This document shows, one piece after another, positions 27,560-35,866 of a stretch of DNA of 64,000 nucleotides; the stretch's first letter is position 1, and each line of letters begins with the position of its first letter. This stretch comes from Flagellimonas olearia (GTDB taxonomy: Bacteria; Bacteroidota; Bacteroidia; Flavobacteriales; Flavobacteriaceae). Below the pieces are notes generated by a model. The model searched no databases. It saw only the letters and a program-made list of their open reading frames with translations, and was not told where the DNA came from. A program made the translations under genes and the position numbers. The stretch lies in NCBI RefSeq assembly GCF_009184425.1, contig NZ_WELG01000002.1, forward strand, positions 558,001 to 622,000. Direction: 5' to 3'.

Positions 27560-29977
27560 ATGAATCCTATATTCCTAAAAATAGCCCTACGATACCTCCT
27601 AAAAAACAGGCTCTATTCCTTTATCAACATCCTAGGGTTAACGGTAGGCATTGCTTCCTTTGTTCTGATCATGCTGTACGTAAACTATGAACGCAGCTAT
27701 GACACATTTAGCGGTTCGGAGCATGTGTATCGTGTGTATATGGATTATAAGACGGGAGATGTTTTTGCCCCAGGAGATGCCCAAGTCTATAATTTATCCG
27801 GCCCCACCATTAAGCAAGAATTTCCCGAAGTGCTTGAGCAGGTTCGCCTGTTTCATATGGGTGGCGTTACCTTGGTAAACAAAGAGACCGTATTGGGAGA
27901 AAATGTAGGTTCTTTGGCAGACCCATCCTATTTTGACATTTTTCCCTATCCCTTGATCAAGGGGGACAAAAACACCGCTTTGGTGGAGCCCTATTCCATT
28001 ATATTGACAGAATCTCTTGCGCATAAACTGTTCGGGGATGAAAACCCTTTGGGAAAAACAGTGTCCACCTTTTGGGGAAACGACGTTCCAATGACCGTTA
28101 CTGGGGTCATGAAAGACATCTCCCAGAACACTCATATGAAAAACAGTTTTCTGATTTCATTTGATACCCTTTGGACGTGGGAGATGTTCGAGGGACAACA
28201 AGAATTGAACTGGGCCAACAACAACTTTTTCACCTATTTGAAAGTTGCTGAAAATTCCAACATTGCTGCGCTCAGAAAAAAAATCCAAGAAAACGATGCC
28301 GATGGAAAAGTGGATGAAAGGCATGACATTGAAGCTTTGGAACGTATTCATTTACACTCCAACAAACCGTATGAGGCCGAAGCCAACGGGAGTGCAAACC
28401 GAGTCAACTTTTTATCTGCCATAGCCTTGATCGTATTGTTGCTCTCATGGCTCAACTATGTAAATCTCGCCACGGCAAAATCTTTGGAAAGAGCCAAGGA
28501 AATTGGAATCCGTAAGGTGGCTGGTGCACAAAGGCTCCATTTGGTTTGGCAAATCTTTTCAGAATCAATCTTAATCAATGGCTTGGCCTTGATCATAGCC
28601 CTGACCCTCGTAGCCTTAACATTGCCTTGGTTCAATGGCTATATGGGACAAGAATTGATGGTTGCCCTACCCAACCTATATTCCCTTTGGCCGTTTTTTG
28701 CTTTCATCCTATTGGGAACTTTCATCTCAAACCTATATCCTGCATTTATCTTGAGCGGTTACCGTCCTGCAAAAACATTGAAAGGAAAAATTCAAGGATC
28801 CTCCCAAGGCTTACTGCTTCGGAAAGGATTGATAACCCTTCAGTTTTTGGCCACGATTGTACTTTTGATAGGGACCTTGGTCGTGGGCAAGCAGATTCGA
28901 TTCCTAAAAAATCAACCCATAGGGGCACAGCTCAATGGTGTGGTCGCCCTAAGGGGCCAAATATTGGACCAACCCTCGGACTCTATAAAGAACAAGGATT
29001 TTCAGGTGCTGAAGAAGGAATTGGGCAACCTAAGTTTTGTGGATGCCGTTTCAACTGCACAAACCTATCCCGGGGGCGGCTATAACAACCTTCCTTCTTT
29101 TATGGGAATAACCAAACCGGATGGTTCTTTTGAGGAACAGACTGTGTATTATCAGTATCAAGTACAACCCGACTTTTTCAAAGTAATGGGCATATCATTT
29201 TTGGCCGGTGATGTGTTCCATGCCAATGCCTATGGTGGTGGGAACGACATTGTTGTCAATGAACAATTTGCAAGAAAGATGGGGTTCTCCAATGCTTCAG
29301 AAGCCTTGGAAAAAGAGGTGAAGTATTGGGGGCAGACCTGGAAGATCGTCGGGGTAATGGAAAACTATCACCACTTTGGGCTAAAAACCGTTATTCAACC
29401 AATGCTTATTCGGCCAGGCACTGCAACCAGTTCCCTTTTGGTAAAATTAGATGATTCGGCCTTAAACCCAACCCAATTGGAGTCGGCCATGGCATCTTTG
29501 CAAAGCAAATGGAAGTCTGTCTTCCCCGAGAGTACATTTGGCTATACTTTTTTGGACAAGAATTTTGAGGCCCAATACAACGATGATAAAAAATTTGGTG
29601 AGGCATTCGGCTTCTTTACCTTTCTTGCCATACTGATTGCCTTGATGGGATTGTTTGGGCTTACTTCCTATACCATTCTACAACGCAGAAAAGAAATTGG
29701 AATACGAAAGGTAAACGGCGCCACCGTGGGACAAATTCTTTCCTTGCTGAACCAAGATTTTATAAAGTGGATCGGACTTGCCTTCATCTTTGCCATTCCC
29801 ATTTCCTGGTTCGCCATGAACAGATGGCTTGAAGGCTTTGCCTATAAGACCACCATAAGTTGGTGGATTTTTGCACTGACCGGATTTTTAACCCTTTTCC
29901 TTACATTGCTTACCGTGAGTTTTCAAAGTGTACGGGCGGCTTCGGCCAATCCTGTTGAAACCTTGCGGGAAGAATAA
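27560..29977 (+). CDS. MacB/FtsX-type ABC permease 6 of 6
   Basis: 805 residues from ATG 27560, 20 bases after permease 5. The frame is open upstream within permease 5, but MNPIFLKIALRYLLKNR aligns with the N-termini of the others. This is the outlier: the core domain entry is YERSYDTFSGSEHVYRVY, the second FtsX motif is RRKEIGIRKVNGATV, and the tail is NPVETLREE instead of NPVKSLRTE. Only 11 bases separate it from ATPase 2, so this permease and that ATPase may form a dedicated pair within the array. Confidence 0.9.
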   Translation: MNPIFLKIALRYLLKNRLYSFINILGLTVGIASFVLIMLYVNYERSYDTFSGSEHVYRVYMDYKTGDVFAPGDAQVYNLSGPTIKQEFPEVLEQVRLFHMGGVTLVNKETVLGENVGSLADPSYFDIFPYPLIKGDKNTALVEPYSIILTESLAHKLFGDENPLGKTVSTFWGNDVPMTVTGVMKDISQNTHMKNSFLISFDTLWTWEMFEGQQELNWANNNFFTYLKVAENSNIAALRKKIQENDADGKVDERHDIEALERIHLHSNKPYEAEANGSANRVNFLSAIALIVLLLSWLNYVNLATAKSLERAKEIGIRKVAGAQRLHLVWQIFSESILINGLALIIALTLVALTLPWFNGYMGQELMVALPNLYSLWPFFAFILLGTFISNLYPAFILSGYRPAKTLKGKIQGSSQGLLLRKGLITLQFLATIVLLIGTLVVGKQIRFLKNQPIGAQLNGVVALRGQILDQPSDSIKNKDFQVLKKELGNLSFVDAVSTAQTYPGGGYNNLPSFMGITKPDGSFEEQTVYYQYQVQPDFFKVMGISFLAGDVFHANAYGGGNDIVVNEQFARKMGFSNASEALEKEVKYWGQTWKIVGVMENYHHFGLKTVIQPMLIRPGTATSSLLVKLDDSALNPTQLESAMASLQSKWKSVFPESTFGYTFLDKNFEAQYNDDKKFGEAFGFFTFLAILIALMGLFGLTSYTILQRRKEIGIRKVNGATVGQILSLLNQDFIKWIGLAFIFAIPISWFAMNRWLEGFAYKTTISWWIFALTGFLTLFLTLLTVSFQSVRAASANPVETLREE

Positions 29978-29988
29978 AAATATCAATC

Positions 29989-30651
29989 ATGCTACTACAA
30001 CTCAACAACATTTTTAAATGGGTCAACTCTGGAGGCCAGCGTATTTTTTTATTAAAGGACATCAATTTTGAAGTAAAGGAAGGTGAATTTATCTCCATTA
30101 TGGGGCCTTCGGGTTCCGGAAAATCTACCTTGTTGAATGTCATCGGGATGTTGGACGGGTTTGACGAAGGGGAATATCAATTTTTGGATGAGCCAGTACA
30201 CTCCATCAAAGAAAAACACCGGTCCAATCTGTACAAAGAGTACATTGGTTTTGTATTCCAATCTTACCACTTGTTGGATGAGCTTACGGTAAAGGAAAAC
30301 CTGGAAATGCCCCTGCTCTACAAAAAATATAAAGGTGCAGAACGCAAGGCCATGGTAGCCGATATGTTGGATCGATTCAATATTGTGGGAAAAAAAGACC
30401 TTTTCCCTGCTCAACTCAGTGGTGGGCAACAGCAATTGGTGGGCATAGCGCGGGCCCTGATCTCCAATCCAAAACTGATTTTGGCCGATGAGCCCACAGG
30501 AAATCTCAACTCTAAACAAGGGGAGGAAATCATGGAACTTTTTAAACAATTGAATGACGAAGGCGTCACTATTATCCAAGTGACACACTCGGAGAAAAAT
30601 GCGGCCTATGGTTCCCGAATCATCAATCTTTTGGATGGGCGGATGATTTGA
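29989..30651 (+). CDS. MacB/LolD-type ABC ATPase 2, with altered D-loop
   Basis: 220 residues. Walker A GPSGSGKST, Q-loop FVFQSYHLLDELTV, signature LSGGQ, Walker B LILADEP and switch histidine VTHSE are intact. Two usually fixed positions differ: the signature continues QQLVGIARA rather than QQRVAIARA, and the D-loop is GNLNSKQ where ATPase 1 has GNLDSKN. The D-loop aspartate lies at the dimer interface, so coupling may be altered, or it may act best as a heterodimer with ATPase 1. It is the last gene of the 19-kb run and converges on the FAD oxidoreductase; no clear terminator is visible in the 84 bases between. Confidence 0.9.
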   Translation: MLLQLNNIFKWVNSGGQRIFLLKDINFEVKEGEFISIMGPSGSGKSTLLNVIGMLDGFDEGEYQFLDEPVHSIKEKHRSNLYKEYIGFVFQSYHLLDELTVKENLEMPLLYKKYKGAERKAMVADMLDRFNIVGKKDLFPAQLSGGQQQLVGIARALISNPKLILADEPTGNLNSKQGEEIMELFKQLNDEGVTIIQVTHSEKNAAYGSRIINLLDGRMI

Positions 30652-30735
30652 TTAAACCAACCATCCAGTTCAAAAAAGTATTCAAGAAACCAATATGATA
30701 GTGGTCATTGGTATTTGAGCCAGTACTTAAACTTT

Positions 30736-31851
30736 CTAAATCAAATCAGCCAGTTCCCGTCCCACCAAACTGCCTAAGGCAACACCCATTCCCCCAAGTC
30801 GCACTCCACAGTAAACAGAATTGGAAATTTGTTTTACAATGGGGGTTTTTTGGGTACCCACACCCATAATCCCGCTCCATCTTTGGTCAATTTCAAAGTC
30901 TTGATTGGGAAGGATTATCTCCTTGAGCAATTTTTCCAAGGCATTCTGAATGGTATGGGTTTCCCCAAATTCCATGGTCTCTTCGGTTTGAAAATCGAGG
31001 TTACGGCCACCCCCAAACAAAATCCGGTCGTCTATATTCCTAAAATAGTAATAACCTTCGTCCAAATGGAACGTTCCCTTTATTTTTAGGTTTTTGATGG
31101 GCTTTGTGATCAACACCTGTGCCCTTGCTGGCTTTACCGTTTCAGATTGTAACAGTTTAGAGGCAAAACCGTTCGTTGCCACAAACACCTTTTTGGAATC
31201 AAATCCAAAGCCTTCCGCATGGATGGTCACTTTACTTCCTGAATCTTCAATATCCTTGACTTCAACCCCATTTAAAATGGGAATCTGGTTCTCATGGCAT
31301 TTTTGGAGCAGGGCATGCATCATTTTTCCGGTATCCAATTGCCCTTCAAATTGATGGGTAATATAGGTGTCACGAATCCCGGAAAACCCGAATTCATTCT
31401 TGGTTTTCACAAAAGGTGGGGCTCCAAAAACAGGAAGTAACAACAGATTTAAGTGCTCCATACTGTCCGAACAAGACGCAAACAATTCGGAATCATCCTT
31501 CAAAAAAAGTTCATGGCCTCCATGCTGTTCAAACCCGATGGCCTTGTCCCCCAAAAGCGTGCGCAGTACCTGAATACCGTTATATCGCTTTTGGACCAGC
31601 TGCACCACTTCTTCCTCGGTATGCGCCTTTACATCAGCCAAAATTTCAGAAACGCTCCCAAAACAGGCAAAACCAGCATTCTTGGTGCTGGCCCCTTGAG
31701 GGAGACTCCCCCTTTCCAAAACCAAAATCCTGCTGCTAGGATATTTTTCCCTTAATTGTAGTGCGCAGTTAAGCCCTACGATGCCACTACCAATTACGGT
31801 GAAATCCACATGGGACAACCAAGTCTTATATTCCCAATAGCTTAGCTCCAT
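30736..31851 (-). CDS. FAD-dependent oxidoreductase (DadA/glycine-oxidase-like)
   Basis: 371 residues. The N-terminal dinucleotide-binding motif is VIGSGIVGLNCALQLRE (about 19-35), followed by ERGSLPQGASTKNAGF, typical of flavin amine oxidases of the DAO/DadA fold. The C-terminal FAD-binding part reads GVRLGGMGVALGSLVGRELA. The enzyme should oxidise an amine or amino acid using FAD; the substrate cannot be read from sequence. The start ATG at 31849-31851 lies only 10 bases after the stem of the terminator ending the accC operon, so its transcription probably depends on read-through or on a promoter inside accC. Cytoplasmic. Confidence 0.82.
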   Translation of the reverse strand: MELSYWEYKTWLSHVDFTVIGSGIVGLNCALQLREKYPSSRILVLERGSLPQGASTKNAGFACFGSVSEILADVKAHTEEEVVQLVQKRYNGIQVLRTLLGDKAIGFEQHGGHELFLKDDSELFASCSDSMEHLNLLLLPVFGAPPFVKTKNEFGFSGIRDTYITHQFEGQLDTGKMMHALLQKCHENQIPILNGVEVKDIEDSGSKVTIHAEGFGFDSKKVFVATNGFASKLLQSETVKPARAQVLITKPIKNLKIKGTFHLDEGYYYFRNIDDRILFGGGRNLDFQTEETMEFGETHTIQNALEKLLKEIILPNQDFEIDQRWSGIMGVGTQKTPIVKQISNSVYCGVRLGGMGVALGSLVGRELADLI

Positions 31852-31861
31852 AAAACAAAAA

Positions 31862-31879
31862 CCCCGATAAAAATCGGGG
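31862..31879 (-). terminator. Intrinsic terminator after accC, at the start of the FAD gene
   Basis: On the minus strand a stem of CCCCGAT / ATCGGGG with a 4-base loop is followed by TTTTTGTTTT, which runs directly into the ATG of the oxidoreductase gene at 31851. It has a strong stem and U-tract. Confidence 0.85.
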
Positions 31880-31885
31880 CTATAT

Positions 31886-33238
31886 TTAGTCTTGATATTT
31901 GGAATCCATCTTGAAACCTTCCATGAATTTGGTGGTATAATTCCCTGCCAAATAATCTGGGTGATCCATCAACTGTCTGTGAAACGGAATTGTGGTTTTT
32001 ACACCTTCGATCACAAATTCATCCAACGCCCTGCGCATTTTGTTGATAGCCTCTTCCCGAGTCTGGGCGGTAGTAATCAACTTGGCAATCATGGAATCAT
32101 AGTTGGGTGGAATCATGTAACCACTGTACACATGGGTATCTAATCGGACCCCATGCCCGCCGGGCGTATGAAGGGTCGTGATTTTTCCTGGGGAAGGCCT
32201 AAAATCATTGTACGGATCTTCCGCATTGATCCGGCATTCAATGGAATGCAATTTTGGATAATAGTTCTTCCCTGAGATGGGTACACCTCCGGCAACCAAA
32301 ATCTGCTCCCGGATCAAATCATAATCCACCACCTGTTCTGTGATGGGGTGCTCCACTTGGATACGGGTGTTCATCTCCATGAAGTAGAAGTTGCGGTGCT
32401 TGTCCACCAAAAACTCTACAGTTCCCGCTCCTTCATATTTAATATATTCAGCAGCTTTTACAGCGGCTTTACCCATATCTTCCCTGAGGGAGTCCGTCAT
32501 AAAGGGTGATGGGGTCTCCTCGGTCAATTTTTGGTGTCTGCGTTGTACGGAGCAATCCCTTTCTGAAAGGTGACATGCCTTTCCATATTGATCCCCCACA
32601 ACTTGAATCTCAATATGTCGTGGCTCCTCGATGAGCTTTTCCATGTACATTCCGCCATTGCCAAAAGCAGCTGTGGCTTCTTTCACGGCACTTTCGAAAT
32701 TCTTTTCCATTTCGTCCTCGGACCAAATGGCGCGCATTCCCTTTCCACCACCACCGGCAGTGGCCTTGATCATAACGGGATAGCCCATTTTTTTGGCTTC
32801 CTTTCTGGCGTGGTCCACATCCTTGAGTAGTCCATCCGATCCCGGAACGGTGGGAACTCCTGCTTTTTTCATGGTTTCCTTGGCCGTAGCCTTGTCACCC
32901 ATTTTTTCAATCTGTTCCCCGGAAGCACCAATAAACTTAATATCGTGCTCCGCACAGATCTTCGAGAACTTGGCATTTTCGGAAAGAAACCCATATCCTG
33001 GGTGAATGGCATCGGCATTGGTGATTTCCGCCGCAGCAATGATGTTCGGAATCTTTAAATAGGATTCGTGGCTGGGGGCCGGACCAATACAAACGGCTTC
33101 ATCTGCAAAACGCACATGGAGACTTTCCTCGTCAGCCTTGGAGTATACAGCAACGGTCTTTATCCCCATTTCCTTGCAGGTACGAATAATTCGCAGTGCG
33201 ATTTCGCCCCTATTTGCAATCAATATTTTTTTAAACAT
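31886..33238 (-). CDS. accC: Acetyl-CoA carboxylase, biotin carboxylase subunit
   Basis: 450 residues. It uses ATP and bicarbonate to carboxylate the biotin on AccB, the first half-reaction of malonyl-CoA formation. The start is set at [21 protein letters not shown], the universal opening of the family; a methionine three codons earlier is less likely. The glycine-rich ATP-grasp loop [11 protein letters not shown], the motif [13 protein letters not shown], and the catalytic region [15 protein letters not shown] are all present. The length is standard. It is the last gene of the leftward DUF177-rpmF-fabH-accB-accC group, 87 bases after accB, and is closed by the terminator at 31862-31879. Confidence 0.96.
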   Translation of the reverse strand: MFKKILIANRGEIALRIIRTCKEMGIKTVAVYSKADEESLHVRFADEAVCIGPAPSHESYLKIPNIIAAAEITNADAIHPGYGFLSENAKFSKICAEHDIKFIGASGEQIEKMGDKATAKETMKKAGVPTVPGSDGLLKDVDHARKEAKKMGYPVMIKATAGGGGKGMRAIWSEDEMEKNFESAVKEATAAFGNGGMYMEKLIEEPRHIEIQVVGDQYGKACHLSERDCSVQRRHQKLTEETPSPFMTDSLREDMGKAAVKAAEYIKYEGAGTVEFLVDKHRNFYFMEMNTRIQVEHPITEQVVDYDLIREQILVAGGVPISGKNYYPKLHSIECRINAEDPYNDFRPSPGKITTLHTPGGHGVRLDTHVYSGYMIPPNYDSMIAKLITTAQTREEAINKMRRALDEFVIEGVKTTIPFHRQLMDHPDYLAGNYTTKFMEGFKMDSKYQD

Positions 33239-33325
33239 AGAACACAATCTTAAATTCTGAATTCTAAATCTTAAATGGTTTTAAACAACAGGAATCGCTG
33301 CTTAAAATTTATCATTTAAAATTCA

Positions 33326-33817
33326 CTACGATGGGTCTACCAAGAACAATGGCTGATCAAATTCCACTGGAGAAGAGTCATCAACCAATACCTTGACGAT
33401 TTTTCCGGAAACTTCGGATTCGATATCGTTGAACAATTTCATGGCTTCGATCACACAAAGCACATCTCCTTGGTTAATGGTACTACCCACCTCAACAAAA
33501 GCAGGTTTATCTGGAGAAGGCTTTCTGTAGAAAGTTCCTATAATGGGTGATTTAATGGTGATGTATTTGGAGTCATCGGATTTTGAAGCAGATTCCGCTG
33601 CAGGTGCCGCGGTTTCTTGAGCAGCTGGAGCCGCAGCCACAGGAGCGGCAGGTGCTTGGGCCATGGGAATTTGCTGTACAATGGTTGTCTCCGGGGTACT
33701 TGAGCTTGTGCTACCGGTTCGGATGGTGATCTTAATGTCTTCCATCTCCAACTTCACCTCGCTGGCACCCGATTTGGCCACAAACTTGATTAAACTTTGA
33801 ATTTCCTTAATGTCCAT
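33326..33817 (-). CDS. accB: Acetyl-CoA carboxylase, biotin carboxyl carrier protein
   Basis: 163 residues. An N-terminal helical region (MDIKEIQSLIKFVAKSGASEV) is joined by an Ala/Pro-rich linker (about 50-80) to the biotinyl domain, with the biotinylated lysine in VIEAMKLFN. The final strand DDSSPVEFDQPLFLV is typical. AccB carries carboxybiotin between AccC and the AccA/AccD transferase. It lies 29 bases after fabH and upstream of accC in the same direction, the usual fatty-acid initiation cluster of Bacteroidota. Confidence 0.96.
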   Translation of the reverse strand: MDIKEIQSLIKFVAKSGASEVKLEMEDIKITIRTGSTSSSTPETTIVQQIPMAQAPAAPVAAAPAAQETAAPAAESASKSDDSKYITIKSPIIGTFYRKPSPDKPAFVEVGSTINQGDVLCVIEAMKLFNDIESEVSGKIVKVLVDDSSPVEFDQPLFLVDPS

Positions 33818-33846
33818 GGAATATGATTTTGTTAGTTGTGTGCTGT

Positions 33847-34842
33847 TTAAGAATTATAGGCCCATTTTAAATAAATGGAGCCCCATGTAAAGCCTCCTCC
33901 AAAGGCGGCAAAAATTAAGTTGTCTCCTTTTTTCAGTTGTTTTTCATAATCGAACAACAACAAGGGCAAGGTGGCGGATGTTGTGTTTCCGTAACGGTCA
34001 ATATTGATCATCACTTTTTCCGAATCCACTCCCATCCTGTTGGCCGTGGCGTCAATGATACGTTTATTGGCCTGATGGGGTACCAACCACTGTACATCCT
34101 CATGGGAAAGATTGTTCCGCTCCATGATCAGTGCGGACACCTCAGCCATGTTGGAAACCGCAAATTTAAAAACGGATTTCCCATCTTGGTATACATAATG
34201 TTGTTTGTTCTTCACCGTTTCTTCGGATGCTGGCAAGATAGAGCCTCCTGCATCAATTTTCAAGAACTGGCGTCCAACTCCATCCGATCGTAAATACTCG
34301 TCCTGTACCCCAAGTCCTTCCTCATTGGGTTCAAAGAGCACGGCTCCGGCACCATCACCAAAGATAATGCAGGTGGTACGATCGGTATAATCTAAGATCG
34401 AGGACATCTTATCGGCCCCGATCACCAAAACTTTCTTGTACTTTCCTGATTCAATATAACTGGCCGCAGTTGACATTCCATACAGAAAACTGGAGCATGC
34501 AGCCTGTAGGTCATAGGCAAAGGCATTGACCGCCCCAATTTCCGAAGCCACATATGCCGCGGTCGACGCAACGGGAAGATCGGGAGTGGCCGTGGCCACC
34601 AACACAAAATCTATCTCCGAAGGGTCTACATTCCCTTTTTTAATAAGGTCTTGGGCCGCCCTTATGGCCATGTACGAAGTTCCGGCATTCTCTTCCTTCA
34701 ATATTCTCCGCTCTTTGATTCCGGTCCTTGAGGTTATCCATTCATCATTGGTATCTACCATGGTTTCCAACACTTTGTTGGATAGTACGAAATCGGGAAC
34801 ATATCCTCCCACAGCTGTGATGGCTGCTGTTGTTTTATTCAT
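33847..34842 (-). CDS. fabH: 3-oxoacyl-ACP synthase III (KAS III)
   Basis: 331 residues from the ATG at 34840-34842; the open frame extends nine codons further, but the family begins with this strand (KTTAAITAVGGYVPD). The Cys-His-Asn triad is visible in LQAACSSFLYG, VPHQANKRI and RYGNTTSATLPL. The enzyme condenses acetyl-CoA or a branched acyl-CoA with malonyl-ACP to start fatty-acid chains; in Bacteroidota it commonly accepts branched primers. It is separated from rpmF by a terminator and by a dyad at 34899-34915, so it may have its own promoter. Confidence 0.95.
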   Translation of the reverse strand: MNKTTAAITAVGGYVPDFVLSNKVLETMVDTNDEWITSRTGIKERRILKEENAGTSYMAIRAAQDLIKKGNVDPSEIDFVLVATATPDLPVASTAAYVASEIGAVNAFAYDLQAACSSFLYGMSTAASYIESGKYKKVLVIGADKMSSILDYTDRTTCIIFGDGAGAVLFEPNEEGLGVQDEYLRSDGVGRQFLKIDAGGSILPASEETVKNKQHYVYQDGKSVFKFAVSNMAEVSALIMERNNLSHEDVQWLVPHQANKRIIDATANRMGVDSEKVMINIDRYGNTTSATLPLLLFDYEKQLKKGDNLIFAAFGGGFTWGSIYLKWAYNS

Positions 34843-34898
34843 TTTAGCGTCTCTTTTTGTCAAAAACATTGAAATTTGACCCAGAAGAGGTGAAAATT

Positions 34899-34915
34899 AG
34901 TCATTTTATATGACT
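34899..34915. promoter_or_regulatory. Dyad upstream of fabH, possible operator
   Basis: agtcat (34899-34904) and atgact (34910-34915) form a perfect inverted repeat with a 5-base spacer, 57 bases before the fabH start. On the minus strand it lies between a TTTTG and a TAATTTTC that together make a weak Bacteroidota promoter with 23-base spacing, a position suited to repression. Confidence 0.4.
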
Positions 34916-34961
34916 TTTTTATCAAAACGGGGCCGTTTTTGAAATTAACTTCAGTCCATAA

Positions 34962-34992
34962 AAAAACTCCCGCTAGTTTGGAACGGGAGTTG
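34962..34992 (-). terminator. rpmF terminator
   Basis: Minus-strand stem AACTCCCG / CGGGAGTT with an 11-base loop, followed by a run of T. It sits 23 bases after the rpmF stop and before fabH, so it separates the ribosomal-protein part of the cluster from the fatty-acid genes, fully or partly. Confidence 0.8.
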
Positions 34993-35014
34993 GTTTATTT
35001 TGAGGGATTTGCCA

Positions 35015-35215
35015 TTAGGCAGCAGTTTCTTCCTCTGTTTTGTCGATCAATACTTGACCTCTGTAGTACAGTTTGCCTTCATGCCAGTGTGCTCTGTGGT
35101 ACAAGTGCATTTCTCCTGTTACGGAATCCTTGGCAATTGTTGGGGCTACTGCTTTGTAATGGGTTCTTCTTTTGTCCCTTCTGGTCTTTGATGTCTTTCT
35201 TTTAGGATGTGCCAT
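35015..35215 (-). CDS. rpmF: 50S ribosomal protein L32
   Basis: 66 residues, beginning [22 protein letters not shown], the conserved basic N-terminus of L32, followed by the [17 protein letters not shown] segment typical of Bacteroidota versions. The usual zinc-binding cysteines of some L32 proteins are absent, so it is the zinc-independent form. It starts 7 bases after the DUF177 stop, as in most bacteria where these two genes are paired. Length and start are secure. Confidence 0.97.
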   Translation of the reverse strand: MAHPKRKTSKTRRDKRRTHYKAVAPTIAKDSVTGEMHLYHRAHWHEGKLYYRGQVLIDKTEEETAA

Positions 35216-35222
35216 TATAAAC

Positions 35223-35753
35223 CTATTTGTCCGTTAGTAACTTTTTTAAATCATCCCATCTGGGATCTGTTTTTTCTGATGGTTTCTTTTCTTCTTTTGG
35301 CTGCAATTCTTCCAGCTTGTCCAAGATTTCCGATTTCAACGTTCCGTCCAATACACCGGGGTGTACTCTTTTTTGAGGGACGGCCAACACCAACATCTCA
35401 TAGATGTACTGTGCAATGTTGATTTGGTACTCACCATGGGGAATGATCAAAATTTCATCATCTTCATCATTGTACTCTTCCCCAAACTTGATGACCAAGT
35501 GCAAATCTGAATGGATGGGTTGGTCAAAAGGTTCTCCGGTCATGTCGCAATCCACATTCACCGTTCCCTTGGCCTCGATTTCCAATTCCATCATATTGCT
35601 CATTTTTTCCAATATGGCGGTCACCTTTACGGAAGCCCCGTTAAATTCTTGGTATTCAAAAGATTCAAAGAACGCATTGTCAATCTCGTACACAAATTCG
35701 TGTTTTCCCAACTTCAAGCCTGAAAATGGGATAAAAAACTCCTTCAGCTTCAT
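35223..35753 (-). CDS. DUF177 (YceD-like) protein, 23S rRNA accumulation factor family
   Basis: 176 residues. The start is placed at [20 protein letters not shown], the conserved opening, not at the first methionine of the longer frame, because the promoter -7 box at 35799-35806 lies within that longer N-terminus. The central part [18 protein letters not shown] corresponds to the family motif in which two cysteines often occur (only one here). It has an acidic stretch ([13 protein letters not shown]). YceD homologues influence 23S rRNA accumulation and are almost always next to rpmF, as here. Cytoplasmic. Confidence 0.88.
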   Translation of the reverse strand: MKLKEFFIPFSGLKLGKHEFVYEIDNAFFESFEYQEFNGASVKVTAILEKMSNMMELEIEAKGTVNVDCDMTGEPFDQPIHSDLHLVIKFGEEYNDEDDEILIIPHGEYQINIAQYIYEMLVLAVPQKRVHPGVLDGTLKSEILDKLEELQPKEEKKPSEKTDPRWDDLKKLLTDK

Positions 35754-35798
35754 TGTTTCTACACTTAAGGTTTGTGTACCAGCCTCTAAAGGCGGGTG

Positions 35799-35829
35799 CA
35801 AAGATACTACTTATTTACAAAACTGCAAT
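35799..35829 (-). promoter_or_regulatory. Promoter of the DUF177-rpmF operon
   Basis: On the minus strand ATTG, a 19-base spacer and TATCTTTG match the Bacteroidota housekeeping consensus. The predicted start lies about 40 bases before the DUF177 ATG at 35753. Confidence 0.65.
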
Positions 35830-35866
35830 TCCATCACCAACAAATATCCATCTTTGTGGAACTTTT

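Noticed and set aside
30689-30712. accaat/attggt inverted repeat after ATPase 2 as a terminator
   Set aside because: The stem is only six weak pairs with a 12-base loop and no T-tract.
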